A DNA stretch of 64,000 bases from an uncultured Victivallales bacterium. GTDB taxonomy: Bacteria; Verrucomicrobiota; Lentisphaeria; Victivallales; UBA1829. The notes below the pieces were generated by a model. The model saw only the letters and a list, made by a program, of their open reading frames with translations, was not told where the DNA came from and did no database searches. Below are positions 1 to 8,330 of the stretch, piece after piece. Each line of letters opens with the position of its first letter. The stretch's first letter is position 1. The translations under genes were made by a program, and so were the position numbers. The DNA is taken from positions 1 through 64,000 of the forward strand of contig CALXSJ010000006.1 of assembly GCA_944391115.1 (NCBI GenBank), written 5' to 3'.

Positions 1-146
1 TGGTTCGTTGTTTTGGTTTTTTCGTTTGCATAATGCGTAATATACCATGCTGACGTTAATTTGTCCAGCACAATAATTTTTGATATCTCCTTTGTTTACA
101 AGGTATTTCCAAAAGTTTAACAGGAGAAACTCATATACATTAATAT

Positions 147-175
147 ATTATAATTCAAAAGAAAAGGAAAGTCAA
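147..175 (-). promoter_or_regulatory. Leftward sigma70-type promoter
   Basis: On the minus strand TTGACT (175-170), a 17-bp spacer and TATAAT (152-147). It points out of the window and is followed by AAAGGAG about 55 bases downstream, which fits a gene starting near position 75 and leaving the left edge. Confidence 0.5.
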
Positions 176-615
176 TACCCCGAATGAGAAAAAAATCATT
201 TTTTTCATTGGCGTCATATCGATTATCAGATTATTTCCGCGAGATTGTCCCATGAGATCGTTTTTCCTGCTTGTGACTGTCTCCGGAACAGGACAAGCTG
301 ACGTGCAGTGGAATGTCCGTTATTGTGCCGGGCAGATTAATGTCAGCATGCCATATGGGCGGAACAGGATCTTTCCGACTCAAAGGAACCCCTGAGGCAC
401 AGCCTCGAAATGCAGATGAGAAAAAGACAGCGCCCCCTGACTCCATCAAGAAATTCTTTGAAAAAGACGAGGTTCGCCATCCCTCTGAAAATGACTGACT
501 TCCGCGACAATGTGAAAAATATTCCGTAGGCGCTGCGGCAACTTGTTCTGCGATAAAAATATATGAAGAAACGGGCAGGCGGCAGAATTTTTATGGAAAG
601 TTTGCTCTTTGTCCC

Positions 616-644
616 TTGACAAGACCGGGGACTTCTGTTATAAT
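616..644 (+). promoter_or_regulatory. Consensus sigma70 promoter of the GntR-SBP regulator
   Basis: TTGACA (616-621), 17-bp spacer, TATAAT (639-644): a perfect match to both hexamers at optimal spacing, 36 bases before the start codon at 680. The AT-rich stretch between the -10 and the start codon is where an autoregulatory operator would lie, but I see no clear palindrome. Confidence 0.8.
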
Positions 645-679
645 ATATACATATCAACATAACATGAGGAAGCATTGAT

Positions 680-2014
680 ATGGTTGTCGATGAAATAGAA
701 GCCTATCTGCGCAGACGCCTGCAGGAGAAAACACTGATTCCGGGAGACAAGCTTCCCAGCTATGCCGAACTGGAAGCCATGTTCCATACCTCCTACATGA
801 CGATTCAGCGCTGTCTGAAGAAACTGGAGCAGAAAGGGCTGGTCAAAATTGTTCACGGAGTCGGTTCGTTCCTGAACGGAGGAGAAGTTCTCGATGTGGA
901 CCTTTACCTGACCGCGACAACATTTGATTTCGAGGCGCTGCAGAAGATTGTGGATCGGATTTCCCGGGAAAACAATCTTTTTCTGAACATTCATCTGAAG
1001 CCCATGGGCAATGACAATGTGTGGTGCGTGACGGAACACAAGGTTGTCATTGCCGAAGCGGATCCCTGGCTGAAATCCTCCGGTTTTCTGCTGGATTATT
1101 CCATGTTTCCCGATTATGCCGATGTGATGGCGTCCATCCGGACGTGGTCCATGGAATTCAACAATCTCCAGCTTCCGTTTTATTTCACGACCTCGCAGGG
1201 CATGGTGAATCTTGAGATTCTGCGCAAGGTCGGATTCCGGAAACAGATCCGGGAATTTTCCGATCTTGCGTGGTGGGAGGAACTGGATCGGAAATGCAGG
1301 GCGTGCGGAGAATTTCCGGCGGTTGCCAATTTCACCCAGACGGACTTATGGCATTTTCCCGCTTTTGTGATGACTGTCCTGCTGATGATGCAGGAACGGC
1401 AGGATGTGAAAACGCTTTTCCGGATTCCCGTCTTTTCCGGAGAGATCGGGAAACGGGTTTTCCAGATCCTTGATACCTTCGGCGACAGGATGGATGCAGC
1501 GGATTTTCCGCTCGCCGGAGCGGTCAATCTTGATATCGGCTCATGGTTTGCCCTTCAGGCAAGACCGAAATTTCATGTTCCCGGCGATTCCTACCGGATC
1601 GTCCCGCTGAAGTGCGGCGGACATAAAATTCTCAAATACACGGCGATTGCCCTCCGGACCTTTGTCAATGCCTCCATTTCCGACAATGAAAAAAAACGGG
1701 TCTGGGAATTTCTGAAACATCTCCTTTCCAGAGACGTGCAGAAGGAGATTACCGCCATGAGCGGAGCCATCTCGTTCTGTGCGGAAATGAAACCGGAGGA
1801 CCATTCCTGGGTCAGCCGGGAAGATTACCTGCATTTCTTCCCGCGGGAGGGAGATCATCTGGTCAGCACCTTCCTGCTCCCTTCGGAACGGGTCGCCGTG
1901 CTCAGCGCGCTGTACGAGCAGTACCGCCATTTCGGATCGGATCCCGAAATGATCCGGCGGGTCATGGATGCAAAACTTCTGACGCTTTCCAATAACCTGA
2001 CGCAGATGCCCTGA
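680..2014 (+). CDS. GntR-family regulator with a solute-binding-protein-like sensor domain
   Basis: Predicted cytosolic transcription factor of 444 residues. Residues about 5-65 form a GntR winged helix: PGDKLPSYAELEA, then a recognition-helix-like MTIQRCLKKLEQKGL and the wing VHGVGSFL. The rest (about 72-440) does not look like the usual FadR, UTRA or LacI sensors. It reads like a family-1 extracellular solute-binding protein (maltose-binding type), with LPFYFTTSQGMVNLEILRKVGF followed by a helix-rich second lobe and an AIALRTFVNAS segment, but has no signal peptide. It probably senses a sugar or oligosaccharide and controls the pseudopilin and GH2-like genes directly downstream. The start is chosen from AGGAAG ahead of ATG 680. 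The HTH assignment is firm; the sensor fold is an inference from pattern. Confidence 0.75.
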   Translation: MVVDEIEAYLRRRLQEKTLIPGDKLPSYAELEAMFHTSYMTIQRCLKKLEQKGLVKIVHGVGSFLNGGEVLDVDLYLTATTFDFEALQKIVDRISRENNLFLNIHLKPMGNDNVWCVTEHKVVIAEADPWLKSSGFLLDYSMFPDYADVMASIRTWSMEFNNLQLPFYFTTSQGMVNLEILRKVGFRKQIREFSDLAWWEELDRKCRACGEFPAVANFTQTDLWHFPAFVMTVLLMMQERQDVKTLFRIPVFSGEIGKRVFQILDTFGDRMDAADFPLAGAVNLDIGSWFALQARPKFHVPGDSYRIVPLKCGGHKILKYTAIALRTFVNASISDNEKKRVWEFLKHLLSRDVQKEITAMSGAISFCAEMKPEDHSWVSREDYLHFFPREGDHLVSTFLLPSERVAVLSALYEQYRHFGSDPEMIRRVMDAKLLTLSNNLTQMP

Positions 2015-2228
2015 CGGTTTCCCCGCCGTGGCTTGCTTTGAAAACAAGGAGAACAGGTGTGCACAGAAAAAACGGGAATCCGGAGCTTTATCCGGGGATC
2101 GGGGAGCGGTTCCCGGATTGTCACGGCGGGAATCTCTGCCGGCGGAGCGGAACTGATAAAAGACTTGACGGAGAATTCAGGGACCTCTGTTTTCTTCCTC
2201 TCAAAATACAACTGATGGAGACTGAACA

Positions 2229-2822
2229 ATGCGGAAATGTTTCACTTTAATCGAATTGCTCGTTGTGATATCGATCATCGCGATTCTGGCATCTCTTCTG
2301 CTTCCGGCTCTGAACCAGGCGCGGAAGAAAGCGCAGACCATTGCCTGCGCATCCAATTTGAGGCAGGGGGGGATGGCGTATGCGCAGTATCTGAACGATT
2401 TTAACGATTTTTATCCGCCGGCATATTATCAGAAGTATTACACCTGGTATGTCAGCCGGTATGTGGGACCGGAAAGCAACTATCCGGTATTTTCCAGATG
2501 TCCGGGCTGGAACGCGGATTACGGAACGATCGGATGGATCACCTATTCGGTTGCATGGCTGAACGGGAACTGGCAATACGATATGTTCTATAAATGGAAC
2601 ATCTTTTCAAAATACAAGCCGTCTCCAAGCCGGGTCATTCTGCTGTTTGACGGAGTTGCGCAGCCCACGGATAAGAATCACTGCACCGCCGCGGAACGGT
2701 TCCGGAATGCCGCATGGGGACGGCATTCGGCCCGTGCCGCCAATGCGCTCTACTACGACGGAAGCGTCCGCCTGACGGACCGGAGTTATGCAAACGTCGA
2801 CACCAATGTTGTCGCTCAATAA
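2229..2822 (+). CDS. Pseudopilin-like protein, H-X9-DG type
   Basis: 197 residues. A very short leader (MRKC) precedes the type IV pilin N-terminus [16 protein letters not shown], a membrane helix with the usual Glu at +5 of the mature form. Position -1 is Cys, not the canonical Gly. After the helix come [13 protein letters not shown], the conserved C-x-x-N-L of this family (IACASNLRQ), a second Cys in a Cys-Pro pair (FSRCPGWN), and a C-terminal His..Asp-Gly motif ([16 protein letters not shown]), matching the processing-associated H-X9-DG domain family. GGAG precedes ATG 2229. The gene is 24 bases upstream of the large secreted GH2-like gene and is probably co-transcribed with it. Role unknown; probably membrane-anchored with its C-terminal part outside. 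Confidence 0.85.
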   Translation: MRKCFTLIELLVVISIIAILASLLLPALNQARKKAQTIACASNLRQGGMAYAQYLNDFNDFYPPAYYQKYYTWYVSRYVGPESNYPVFSRCPGWNADYGTIGWITYSVAWLNGNWQYDMFYKWNIFSKYKPSPSRVILLFDGVAQPTDKNHCTAAERFRNAAWGRHSARAANALYYDGSVRLTDRSYANVDTNVVAQ

Positions 2823-2846
2823 AAAACGCAATCAACAGGAGATGAA

Positions 2847-5800
2847 ATGAAACCCTCTTTTGCCGCACTTCTTTTCCCGGTTCTGGCGCTGTCCGCATAC
2901 GGCGCAAGGATCGAATATGAAGCTCCGAACGGGATTCCTCCCGTGGAATCCCCCGCCAGACGGCTGGACTGGAACCTGAACCGGGCGTATTCCGAAAAAT
3001 CGGGAGAACGCCTGCGGATTTCCCTCAACACCTACTGGAATTTCCTGCCGTGTGACAGCGCGGACAGAACCATTCCTCCCGACGATGCCGCATGGGGGTA
3101 TTTCATTGTTCCCGGCTACTGGCGCAGTTCCGGTCTCGGCGAAGCGATGCGTTCCGCCGACGGACGTGCCGTCCGGAAATTCAACGGGCGCCTTGTAACC
3201 GACTATCCCGCGGCATGGTACCGGAGAACCTTCAATCCGCCGGCCTCCATGAAAGGAAAAAAGGTCCAGCTCTATTTTGAACTGTTTTATTCCAATCCGG
3301 AAGTCTACATCAACGGAAGGAAAGTTCCGGTTCCCTCTTCTTTCACTCCGCGCTATCAGGTTCCGGTGGACTCCTTTCTGAAATACGGAGAGGAGAACAC
3401 CATTCATATCCGTGCGGAAATTCAGGGGAGCAAATATGTGAAACGCGGCGGAATCCGGGGCAATCTCTGGCTGGAAGCCCGGCCGGAACAGAATTTCGGC
3501 GAACCGGTCGTGGAGACCTCTCTCCGGAAAAGACAGATCTCCGTCGAATTTCTCCATTCCGTCCTGAAAGAGGGCTGCGGCACGCTTTCCGGCGCCATCC
3601 GGGATGCCGCGGACGGAAAAACGGTGCATGTCTTTTCCATGCCGTTCACGTCAAAGGTCGGGATTCCGTATGTGACGCCGAAACTCTGGAGTCCGGACTC
3701 TCCCGCGCTTTACTATCTGGACCTGAGCGTCAAAGCTCCGGACGGGAATGTGCTGGACGCGAAAAGCATCCGGTTCGGATTCCGGGAATTCCGGGTGGAG
3801 GGCGGAAAGTATCTTTTGAATGAAAAGCCGATCGCCCTGCATACGGATACGTCATGGCCCTCCTTCTGGACTCCGGAATGGAATCTGGAAGCAGATTTCG
3901 TGCGCAAGGCGTTCCGGACCTTGAAGAAGATGAATCTCAATTCCCTGTACGGCAAGTTCATCATGCTCTCCGACGCCTTTTTTGATCTTGCGGACGAGGA
4001 AGGCATTCTCGTCATCTATGCGCTGGACAGCATCGTCAGCAGCATTCATCGCGTTCCTGTCGATCAGTATATCGGCGAATTCCGCCGGATCGCGGAAGAA
4101 AACCGCACGGCCCGCTGTTTCATCAATCATCCCTGCAATATCGGAATCCTGCTGGATGTCTGGTACAATTATCACAAAGGCACCACGCATCCGGCCTATA
4201 TCGGGATGCGTGCGGACGCTTCCTCCCATCCGGAACCGGATGCGGACGGAACGTTCCGGAATGTTCCCGGCGGGGATCCGAATCTGAATCTGGAACAGCC
4301 TGCGAGGCGCAAAAAGGATCTGGACAAACTGACCGCGATCTGCCGCGAATATTTCCCCGCGTATGAACCGTTCACCGGAGCGGACGGCCATAACGGGAAC
4401 ATTTACGGGACCCATATCTACCATACCTGGAAAGCGCCGCTTGCGGAACTCGCCGCGCTGTTTTCCCGCTATTCCCGGACACGGGACATTCCGATTTTCG
4501 CCGGAGAAATGAACATCCCCTTTGCCGCCGCGTTTTCGGACATCCGGAGCTATCCGAACAAGCTTCCTCTGTTCAAGGAAAATGCGGCCCGTCTGCTGGG
4601 AAATCGGGCTTATTCCCTCAAGGGAATCTACACGACCTACGCATACAGCGGTTTTGAAAATGATTTTCTGGCGGGATCCCGCAACAGAGAGGCTCTGGAC
4701 AACAGGACCTATTATTTCCTGGGGGATCTGTACGGACTTCCTTTCCGGGAGTATGTCGAGCAGACGCTTTTCCCATGGCGTTACGACGGCATGAACGGAA
4801 TCGGATTTTTCGAATATGTGATGACCTCCCGTCTGGTCCTTGCCGCGCGGAGTTATCCGGCCGTGAATTTCCAGAAAGGCGATCTGACCCGTCCCGGCAG
4901 CAAGGTCGAATTCCAGCATGGAACCCATCACCGGCCGGTTTTTGAGGTGCTGGGGGATCAGCTGGATCTGCGCCCGAATCCGGTTACGGTTCCCTTCCTC
5001 CGGGGAACGGCAAAGCGCACCATGGACTTCGCCGGCGGAGGCAGGGACCGCTACGAAATCGACCATGCCTATTTCGGAGGAGAACTCCTCCGCAAACAGA
5101 TCGCCGTCATCAATCAGGCGGAGGAGGTACTTGCCGGAGAAGCGGAGATTTCTCTTCTTGATGAACGCCGGGCCTGCGTCGGTTCCGCAAAAATCAAAGT
5201 GCATGTTCCTTCCTTTGCCAACCGTTCGTTCCCGTTTGAAATCCGCGTTCCGGCAGCGGCGGGGCGGAGGGAATTCTCGCTGCGTGCCGTTCTGCGCTGG
5301 GGCGGAGGAAAACAGCGGGATCTCAACTGTTCGATGAAAGTGGAGGTATTTCCGCCTGTCAACAGTGCGGCCAACCGCCGGCGGACGGTCCGGCTGCTGG
5401 GAACATCGAATGAATTTGCCGAGGCCGTCCGCAATCTGGGCTTCCAGACGGAAATTGTGACGGATGCCACCGCCGTTCCGTCCGGATCGGTGGTGATATT
5501 CGGTGCGCATTCGCTGGAAAAGGCGCTCAACCGCGGGGTGTTCCAGACCCTGTTCTCCCGCGGGGTGAAGATTCTCTGCATGGAGCAGACATCGGAGGCT
5601 TCCTCGGAGCTGATGAAAACCCGTTCCCGCAAGGCGTTTTCCAACAGTTCCGGACATCCTGTCCTCCACGGTTTCAAGGATGCCGACTTCGCCAACTGGC
5701 GCGGCAGCAGAGCATCCGTACCCGGATATGAAAAGCCCCATTCCAATACCCAGTGGCAGGACTGGGGTGCGCGCAACATGGTGGCGGCGCATGTATTCCG

Positions 5801-7133
5801 CCGTCCCGCCCATGGGAATTTCATTCCGCTTCTGGTTTCCGGTTTCGATCTGTTCCAGACTCCGCTTCTGGAATACCGGACGGGGAAAAATGTATGGATC
5901 GCCAGTCAGCTGGAAATCTCGGCCCGGCTCGGAATTGATCCAGTGGCGACGCATCTTTTCAACCGCCTGGTGAACTATCTGGACTCCTGGCGTCCGGCGG
6001 CGGAAAAAACGGCCTTCTACGGCGGCAGGGAAGGGAAAAAACTGCTGGAAAAAATGCAGATCCGCTTCCGTGAACTGGAAACGGACAGACCGATTCCGTG
6101 GGATTCCTTCTCCACATTGATTGTATCCGATCCCGACTGGAAGTCGCTCAGGCGCCATGCGTTCGAGATCGCGGATTTCGTCTATGCCGGAGGAAACGTG
6201 CTCTATCTGCACACAGGAAAGGATTTCTCCGCGACATGGCTTCCGTTCGTTGTGGATCTGGGAGAATGCGGCAAGGCACGTCAGGCGCATGTTTCCGGAA
6301 CACCGGATGCCGTCTGGCGCCACGGATGGGACAAGGGCGATCTCTACTGGCATACCGCGCGGAATCTTCCCGCATTCCGCAATGTCCCCGAAATTGCGGA
6401 CGCGACGGATCCGGCGGTTCTTGTCCGATATCCCTACGGAAGTGGCAGTTTTGTTCTGGTCTCGATTCATCCCGACCGCTTCGGCGATACCCCGGCCTGC
6501 GGCAAAACGGTCCGGCTCCTGTCTGCGCTGGCAACCTCCCTCGGGATTGAACTGGGAGATCAGAACGTTTCCCCATACCAGTCGAACCAGTCCTTCCGCC
6601 TTGACCTGACCAACCGGCATTGGAAGTTTGCCCGGGATCCGCAGGATGCCGGACTGCGGGAACACTGGTTCGAGGGCAAAGGGAATCCCCCCTGGATCAC
6701 CGGGCAGATGACAGTTGCCGGAGAATATGTCCACACGGGAATCACATGGAAGAAATTCCTGGAGGAGGACTACCGCGGTGTCGGCTGGTACAGCATTGAT
6801 TTCGATCTGACCGCGGAGGAGGCCGCGCTGAACGATGTTTCCATTTCCTGTTACGATGTCTGGTCCGAGGACACCATGTGGATCAACGGGCGGGGAATCG
6901 GCACCTACGGGAAGCCCGGCGCGGACCGGGGATACCGCATCCAGTCCAATTTCCTGAAACCGGGGCGGAATACGCTTGTCATCCGTCTCAGGGACACCAG
7001 CGGCCGGGGCGGTCTCTGCGGCGCTTCGGTAATCCGTTCCGACGGATCGAAGCGGCGGCTTTGGAAAACCCCGTGGGTGAAAGGCTCCGTCCGGGATTAC
7101 GAGTATCCGGCGGACATGCTCCGGATGTATTGA
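2847..7133 (+). CDS. Giant secreted GH2-like protein
   Basis: 1428 residues with a signal peptide (residues 1-19, MKPSFAALLFPVLALSAYG). Residues about 45-210 resemble the GH2 sugar-binding jelly roll, then an Ig-like segment, then a TIM barrel from about 310. The barrel keeps the GH2 landmark NHP (427-429), but the position of the acid/base Glu (12 residues after the Asn) is Trp439; a nucleophile-like Glu554 lies in IFAGEMN. About 850-1230 looks like a ThuA/glutamine-amidotransferase-like alpha/beta region (VVIFGAH, GVKILCMEQT). Residues about 1255-1405 form a second jelly roll (GVGWYSIDFDL, WINGRGIGTYG). It could be an exo-glycosidase with relocated catalytic residues or a glycan-binding protein. 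AGGAG precedes ATG 2847. It follows the pseudopilin gene by 24 bases. Confidence 0.75.
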   Translation: MKPSFAALLFPVLALSAYGARIEYEAPNGIPPVESPARRLDWNLNRAYSEKSGERLRISLNTYWNFLPCDSADRTIPPDDAAWGYFIVPGYWRSSGLGEAMRSADGRAVRKFNGRLVTDYPAAWYRRTFNPPASMKGKKVQLYFELFYSNPEVYINGRKVPVPSSFTPRYQVPVDSFLKYGEENTIHIRAEIQGSKYVKRGGIRGNLWLEARPEQNFGEPVVETSLRKRQISVEFLHSVLKEGCGTLSGAIRDAADGKTVHVFSMPFTSKVGIPYVTPKLWSPDSPALYYLDLSVKAPDGNVLDAKSIRFGFREFRVEGGKYLLNEKPIALHTDTSWPSFWTPEWNLEADFVRKAFRTLKKMNLNSLYGKFIMLSDAFFDLADEEGILVIYALDSIVSSIHRVPVDQYIGEFRRIAEENRTARCFINHPCNIGILLDVWYNYHKGTTHPAYIGMRADASSHPEPDADGTFRNVPGGDPNLNLEQPARRKKDLDKLTAICREYFPAYEPFTGADGHNGNIYGTHIYHTWKAPLAELAALFSRYSRTRDIPIFAGEMNIPFAAAFSDIRSYPNKLPLFKENAARLLGNRAYSLKGIYTTYAYSGFENDFLAGSRNREALDNRTYYFLGDLYGLPFREYVEQTLFPWRYDGMNGIGFFEYVMTSRLVLAARSYPAVNFQKGDLTRPGSKVEFQHGTHHRPVFEVLGDQLDLRPNPVTVPFLRGTAKRTMDFAGGGRDRYEIDHAYFGGELLRKQIAVINQAEEVLAGEAEISLLDERRACVGSAKIKVHVPSFANRSFPFEIRVPAAAGRREFSLRAVLRWGGGKQRDLNCSMKVEVFPPVNSAANRRRTVRLLGTSNEFAEAVRNLGFQTEIVTDATAVPSGSVVIFGAHSLEKALNRGVFQTLFSRGVKILCMEQTSEASSELMKTRSRKAFSNSSGHPVLHGFKDADFANWRGSRASVPGYEKPHSNTQWQDWGARNMVAAHVFRRPAHGNFIPLLVSGFDLFQTPLLEYRTGKNVWIASQLEISARLGIDPVATHLFNRLVNYLDSWRPAAEKTAFYGGREGKKLLEKMQIRFRELETDRPIPWDSFSTLIVSDPDWKSLRRHAFEIADFVYAGGNVLYLHTGKDFSATWLPFVVDLGECGKARQAHVSGTPDAVWRHGWDKGDLYWHTARNLPAFRNVPEIADATDPAVLVRYPYGSGSFVLVSIHPDRFGDTPACGKTVRLLSALATSLGIELGDQNVSPYQSNQSFRLDLTNRHWKFARDPQDAGLREHWFEGKGNPPWITGQMTVAGEYVHTGITWKKFLEEDYRGVGWYSIDFDLTAEEAALNDVSISCYDVWSEDTMWINGRGIGTYGKPGADRGYRIQSNFLKPGRNTLVIRLRDTSGRGGLCGASVIRSDGSKRRLWKTPWVKGSVRDYEYPADMLRMY

Positions 7134-7147
7134 TCCGGAAGCCCCAC

Positions 7148-7210
7148 GCCGCAATGACTTTTGAGTGTGAGAACAGTGGTTCCGCCTCAAAAGTCTTTGC
7201 ATTGCGCGGC
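7148..7210. terminator. Long imperfect hairpin between convergent genes
   Basis: Arms 7148-7165 and 7186-7210 pair as two perfect 9-bp blocks (gccgcaatg with cattgc..ggc, acttttgag with ctcaaaagt), with a small bulge at 7195-7199 and two extra bases in the right arm. It lies between the stop of the GH2-like gene (7133, +) and the stop of the AraC gene (7338, -). There is no T run, so it is either a bidirectional terminator of unusual type or the remnant of a small palindromic repeat. Confidence 0.5.
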
Positions 7211-7337
7211 AGGCACTTCCGGACGTTTTTCAGAAGGAGGCCGCGCGTCCGGGATGCTCTGCGCTCTGCTCCGGGCTGTTTTTCCGGGCGCAGCATGAAG
7301 CGCCTGCAAGGGAAACGCCTGAGGCGCAATGCTGATC

Positions 7338-8174
7338 TCATGCACTTGGATTCTTCCGGAAGCGGGCCGGTGAGATTTTGTAGCGTCTTTTGAACTGTCT
7401 TGAAAATTCAAACTGGGAGCTGTAGCCGAGTTCTTCCGCAATTTCAGAGATGTTCAGAATATGCTGCCGCAGAATTTCCCTGGCTCTGGCCAGCCGGGCT
7501 TCCTGACGGAACTGGTTGGGAGAAATTCCTTTTCCGGCTTTGAAGAGACGCCGGAAGGTGTGATAATTCACATGCCGGAGTCTGCAGAACTCCGCAAGAT
7601 CCGTCTTTTTGCGGAAGTCGCTGCAGAGAATCCTGCAGGCTTCTGATACAATGGGCGTTCCGTCCGCATGGTCCGTTTGGAAGGACGCTGAAAAGAAGTC
7701 AAAAAGAAGCTTCTGGCAGTGGAGGATTTTCTTCGCCTGATTGTAATCATCGGGATTTCTGAACTCCTCCAGCAGGCGTATGAACTGACTTTCCCATTCC
7801 TCCGTGAGCGGCAGGTGTCCGGTCGGTTTTTCCGGAATGATTTCGAGCTCGCGTCCCAGATCATAGACGCGGCGGCCGACCATGACATAAACTTCCTTGT
7901 AGTTTCCGGACGGGGAAATGAAGGTGGAATGAGGCCGTCCGGGAAATCTTTGAAAGAAATCTCCCGCCGAAAGCGCATGGCGGGTTCCGTCCTGATCCGT
8001 GTATTCCGCATTTCCGGATATCAGATAAACAAGGGTGTAATGTTCCGAAATGAAATTCACCTTGTCCCGAAAGCCGCCTTTTTTTTCCAGAATGCCAAGT
8101 CCGTAGAGCATGGAACTTTTAATGGCCGGATAATGCAGAAAGGCAATTTCATTTTTATATTGCTCAAAAAGCAT
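7338..8174 (-). CDS. AraC-family transcriptional regulator
   Basis: 278 residues from ATG 8174, chosen over an upstream in-frame start at 8249 because GAAAGG sits 6 bases ahead of it and the N-terminus then reads MLFEQYKNEIAFL. An N-terminal cupin-like sensor contains TDQDGTRHALSAGDFF. The C-terminal about 100 residues are the twin helix-turn-helix of the family, with FCRLRHVNYHTFRRLF and the signature ISEIAEELGYSSQFEFSRQF followed by KISPARFR. It is transcribed divergently from the GH2 beta-galactosidase at 8331, so that operon is its likely target. The inducer is unknown. Confidence 0.88.
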   Translation of the reverse strand: MLFEQYKNEIAFLHYPAIKSSMLYGLGILEKKGGFRDKVNFISEHYTLVYLISGNAEYTDQDGTRHALSAGDFFQRFPGRPHSTFISPSGNYKEVYVMVGRRVYDLGRELEIIPEKPTGHLPLTEEWESQFIRLLEEFRNPDDYNQAKKILHCQKLLFDFFSASFQTDHADGTPIVSEACRILCSDFRKKTDLAEFCRLRHVNYHTFRRLFKAGKGISPNQFRQEARLARAREILRQHILNISEIAEELGYSSQFEFSRQFKRRYKISPARFRKNPSA

Positions 8175-8330
8175 ATGAAACCTTTCAAAAAACCCATTCT
8201 TTTTTATCAAAATACCATTATAATATAATGACAGGCAGCAAAAAAACAAATCCCGGCAAATGCTTTGTCCGCAACTGGTCCGGCGGAGCTGCCGCCGTCG
8301 CCCGGGGAGCGGAAAAGGAGAATTTTCTCT

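Larger units (their letters stand above)
1..679. other. Non-coding left-end region
   Basis: No convincing gene lies wholly in this stretch. It is AT-rich to about 230. It holds a leftward promoter (147-175), a leftward Shine-Dalgarno-like AAAGGAG (complement of 87-93), and the promoter of the regulator gene at 616-644. On the minus strand a frame is open from about position 71-77 to the window edge, so a gene transcribed leftwards probably starts here, but its start codon is ambiguous and too little is visible to name it. From 230 to 610 I see nothing with codon structure or a ribosome binding site. Confidence 0.5.

Noticed and set aside
231-675. Small open frames on both strands before the first regulator gene
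   Set aside because: No ribosome binding sites, mutually overlapping, no recognisable domains, and they run across the promoter of the regulator.
3852-7202. Very long open frame antisense to the GH2-like gene (similar ones antisense at 28505-30700, 34111-36564, 46566-49397, 53196-56345)
   Set aside because: They mirror the codon bias of the GC-rich sense gene; products are rich in Arg, Gly and Pro without domains, and the sense frames have signal peptides, motifs and ribosome binding sites.
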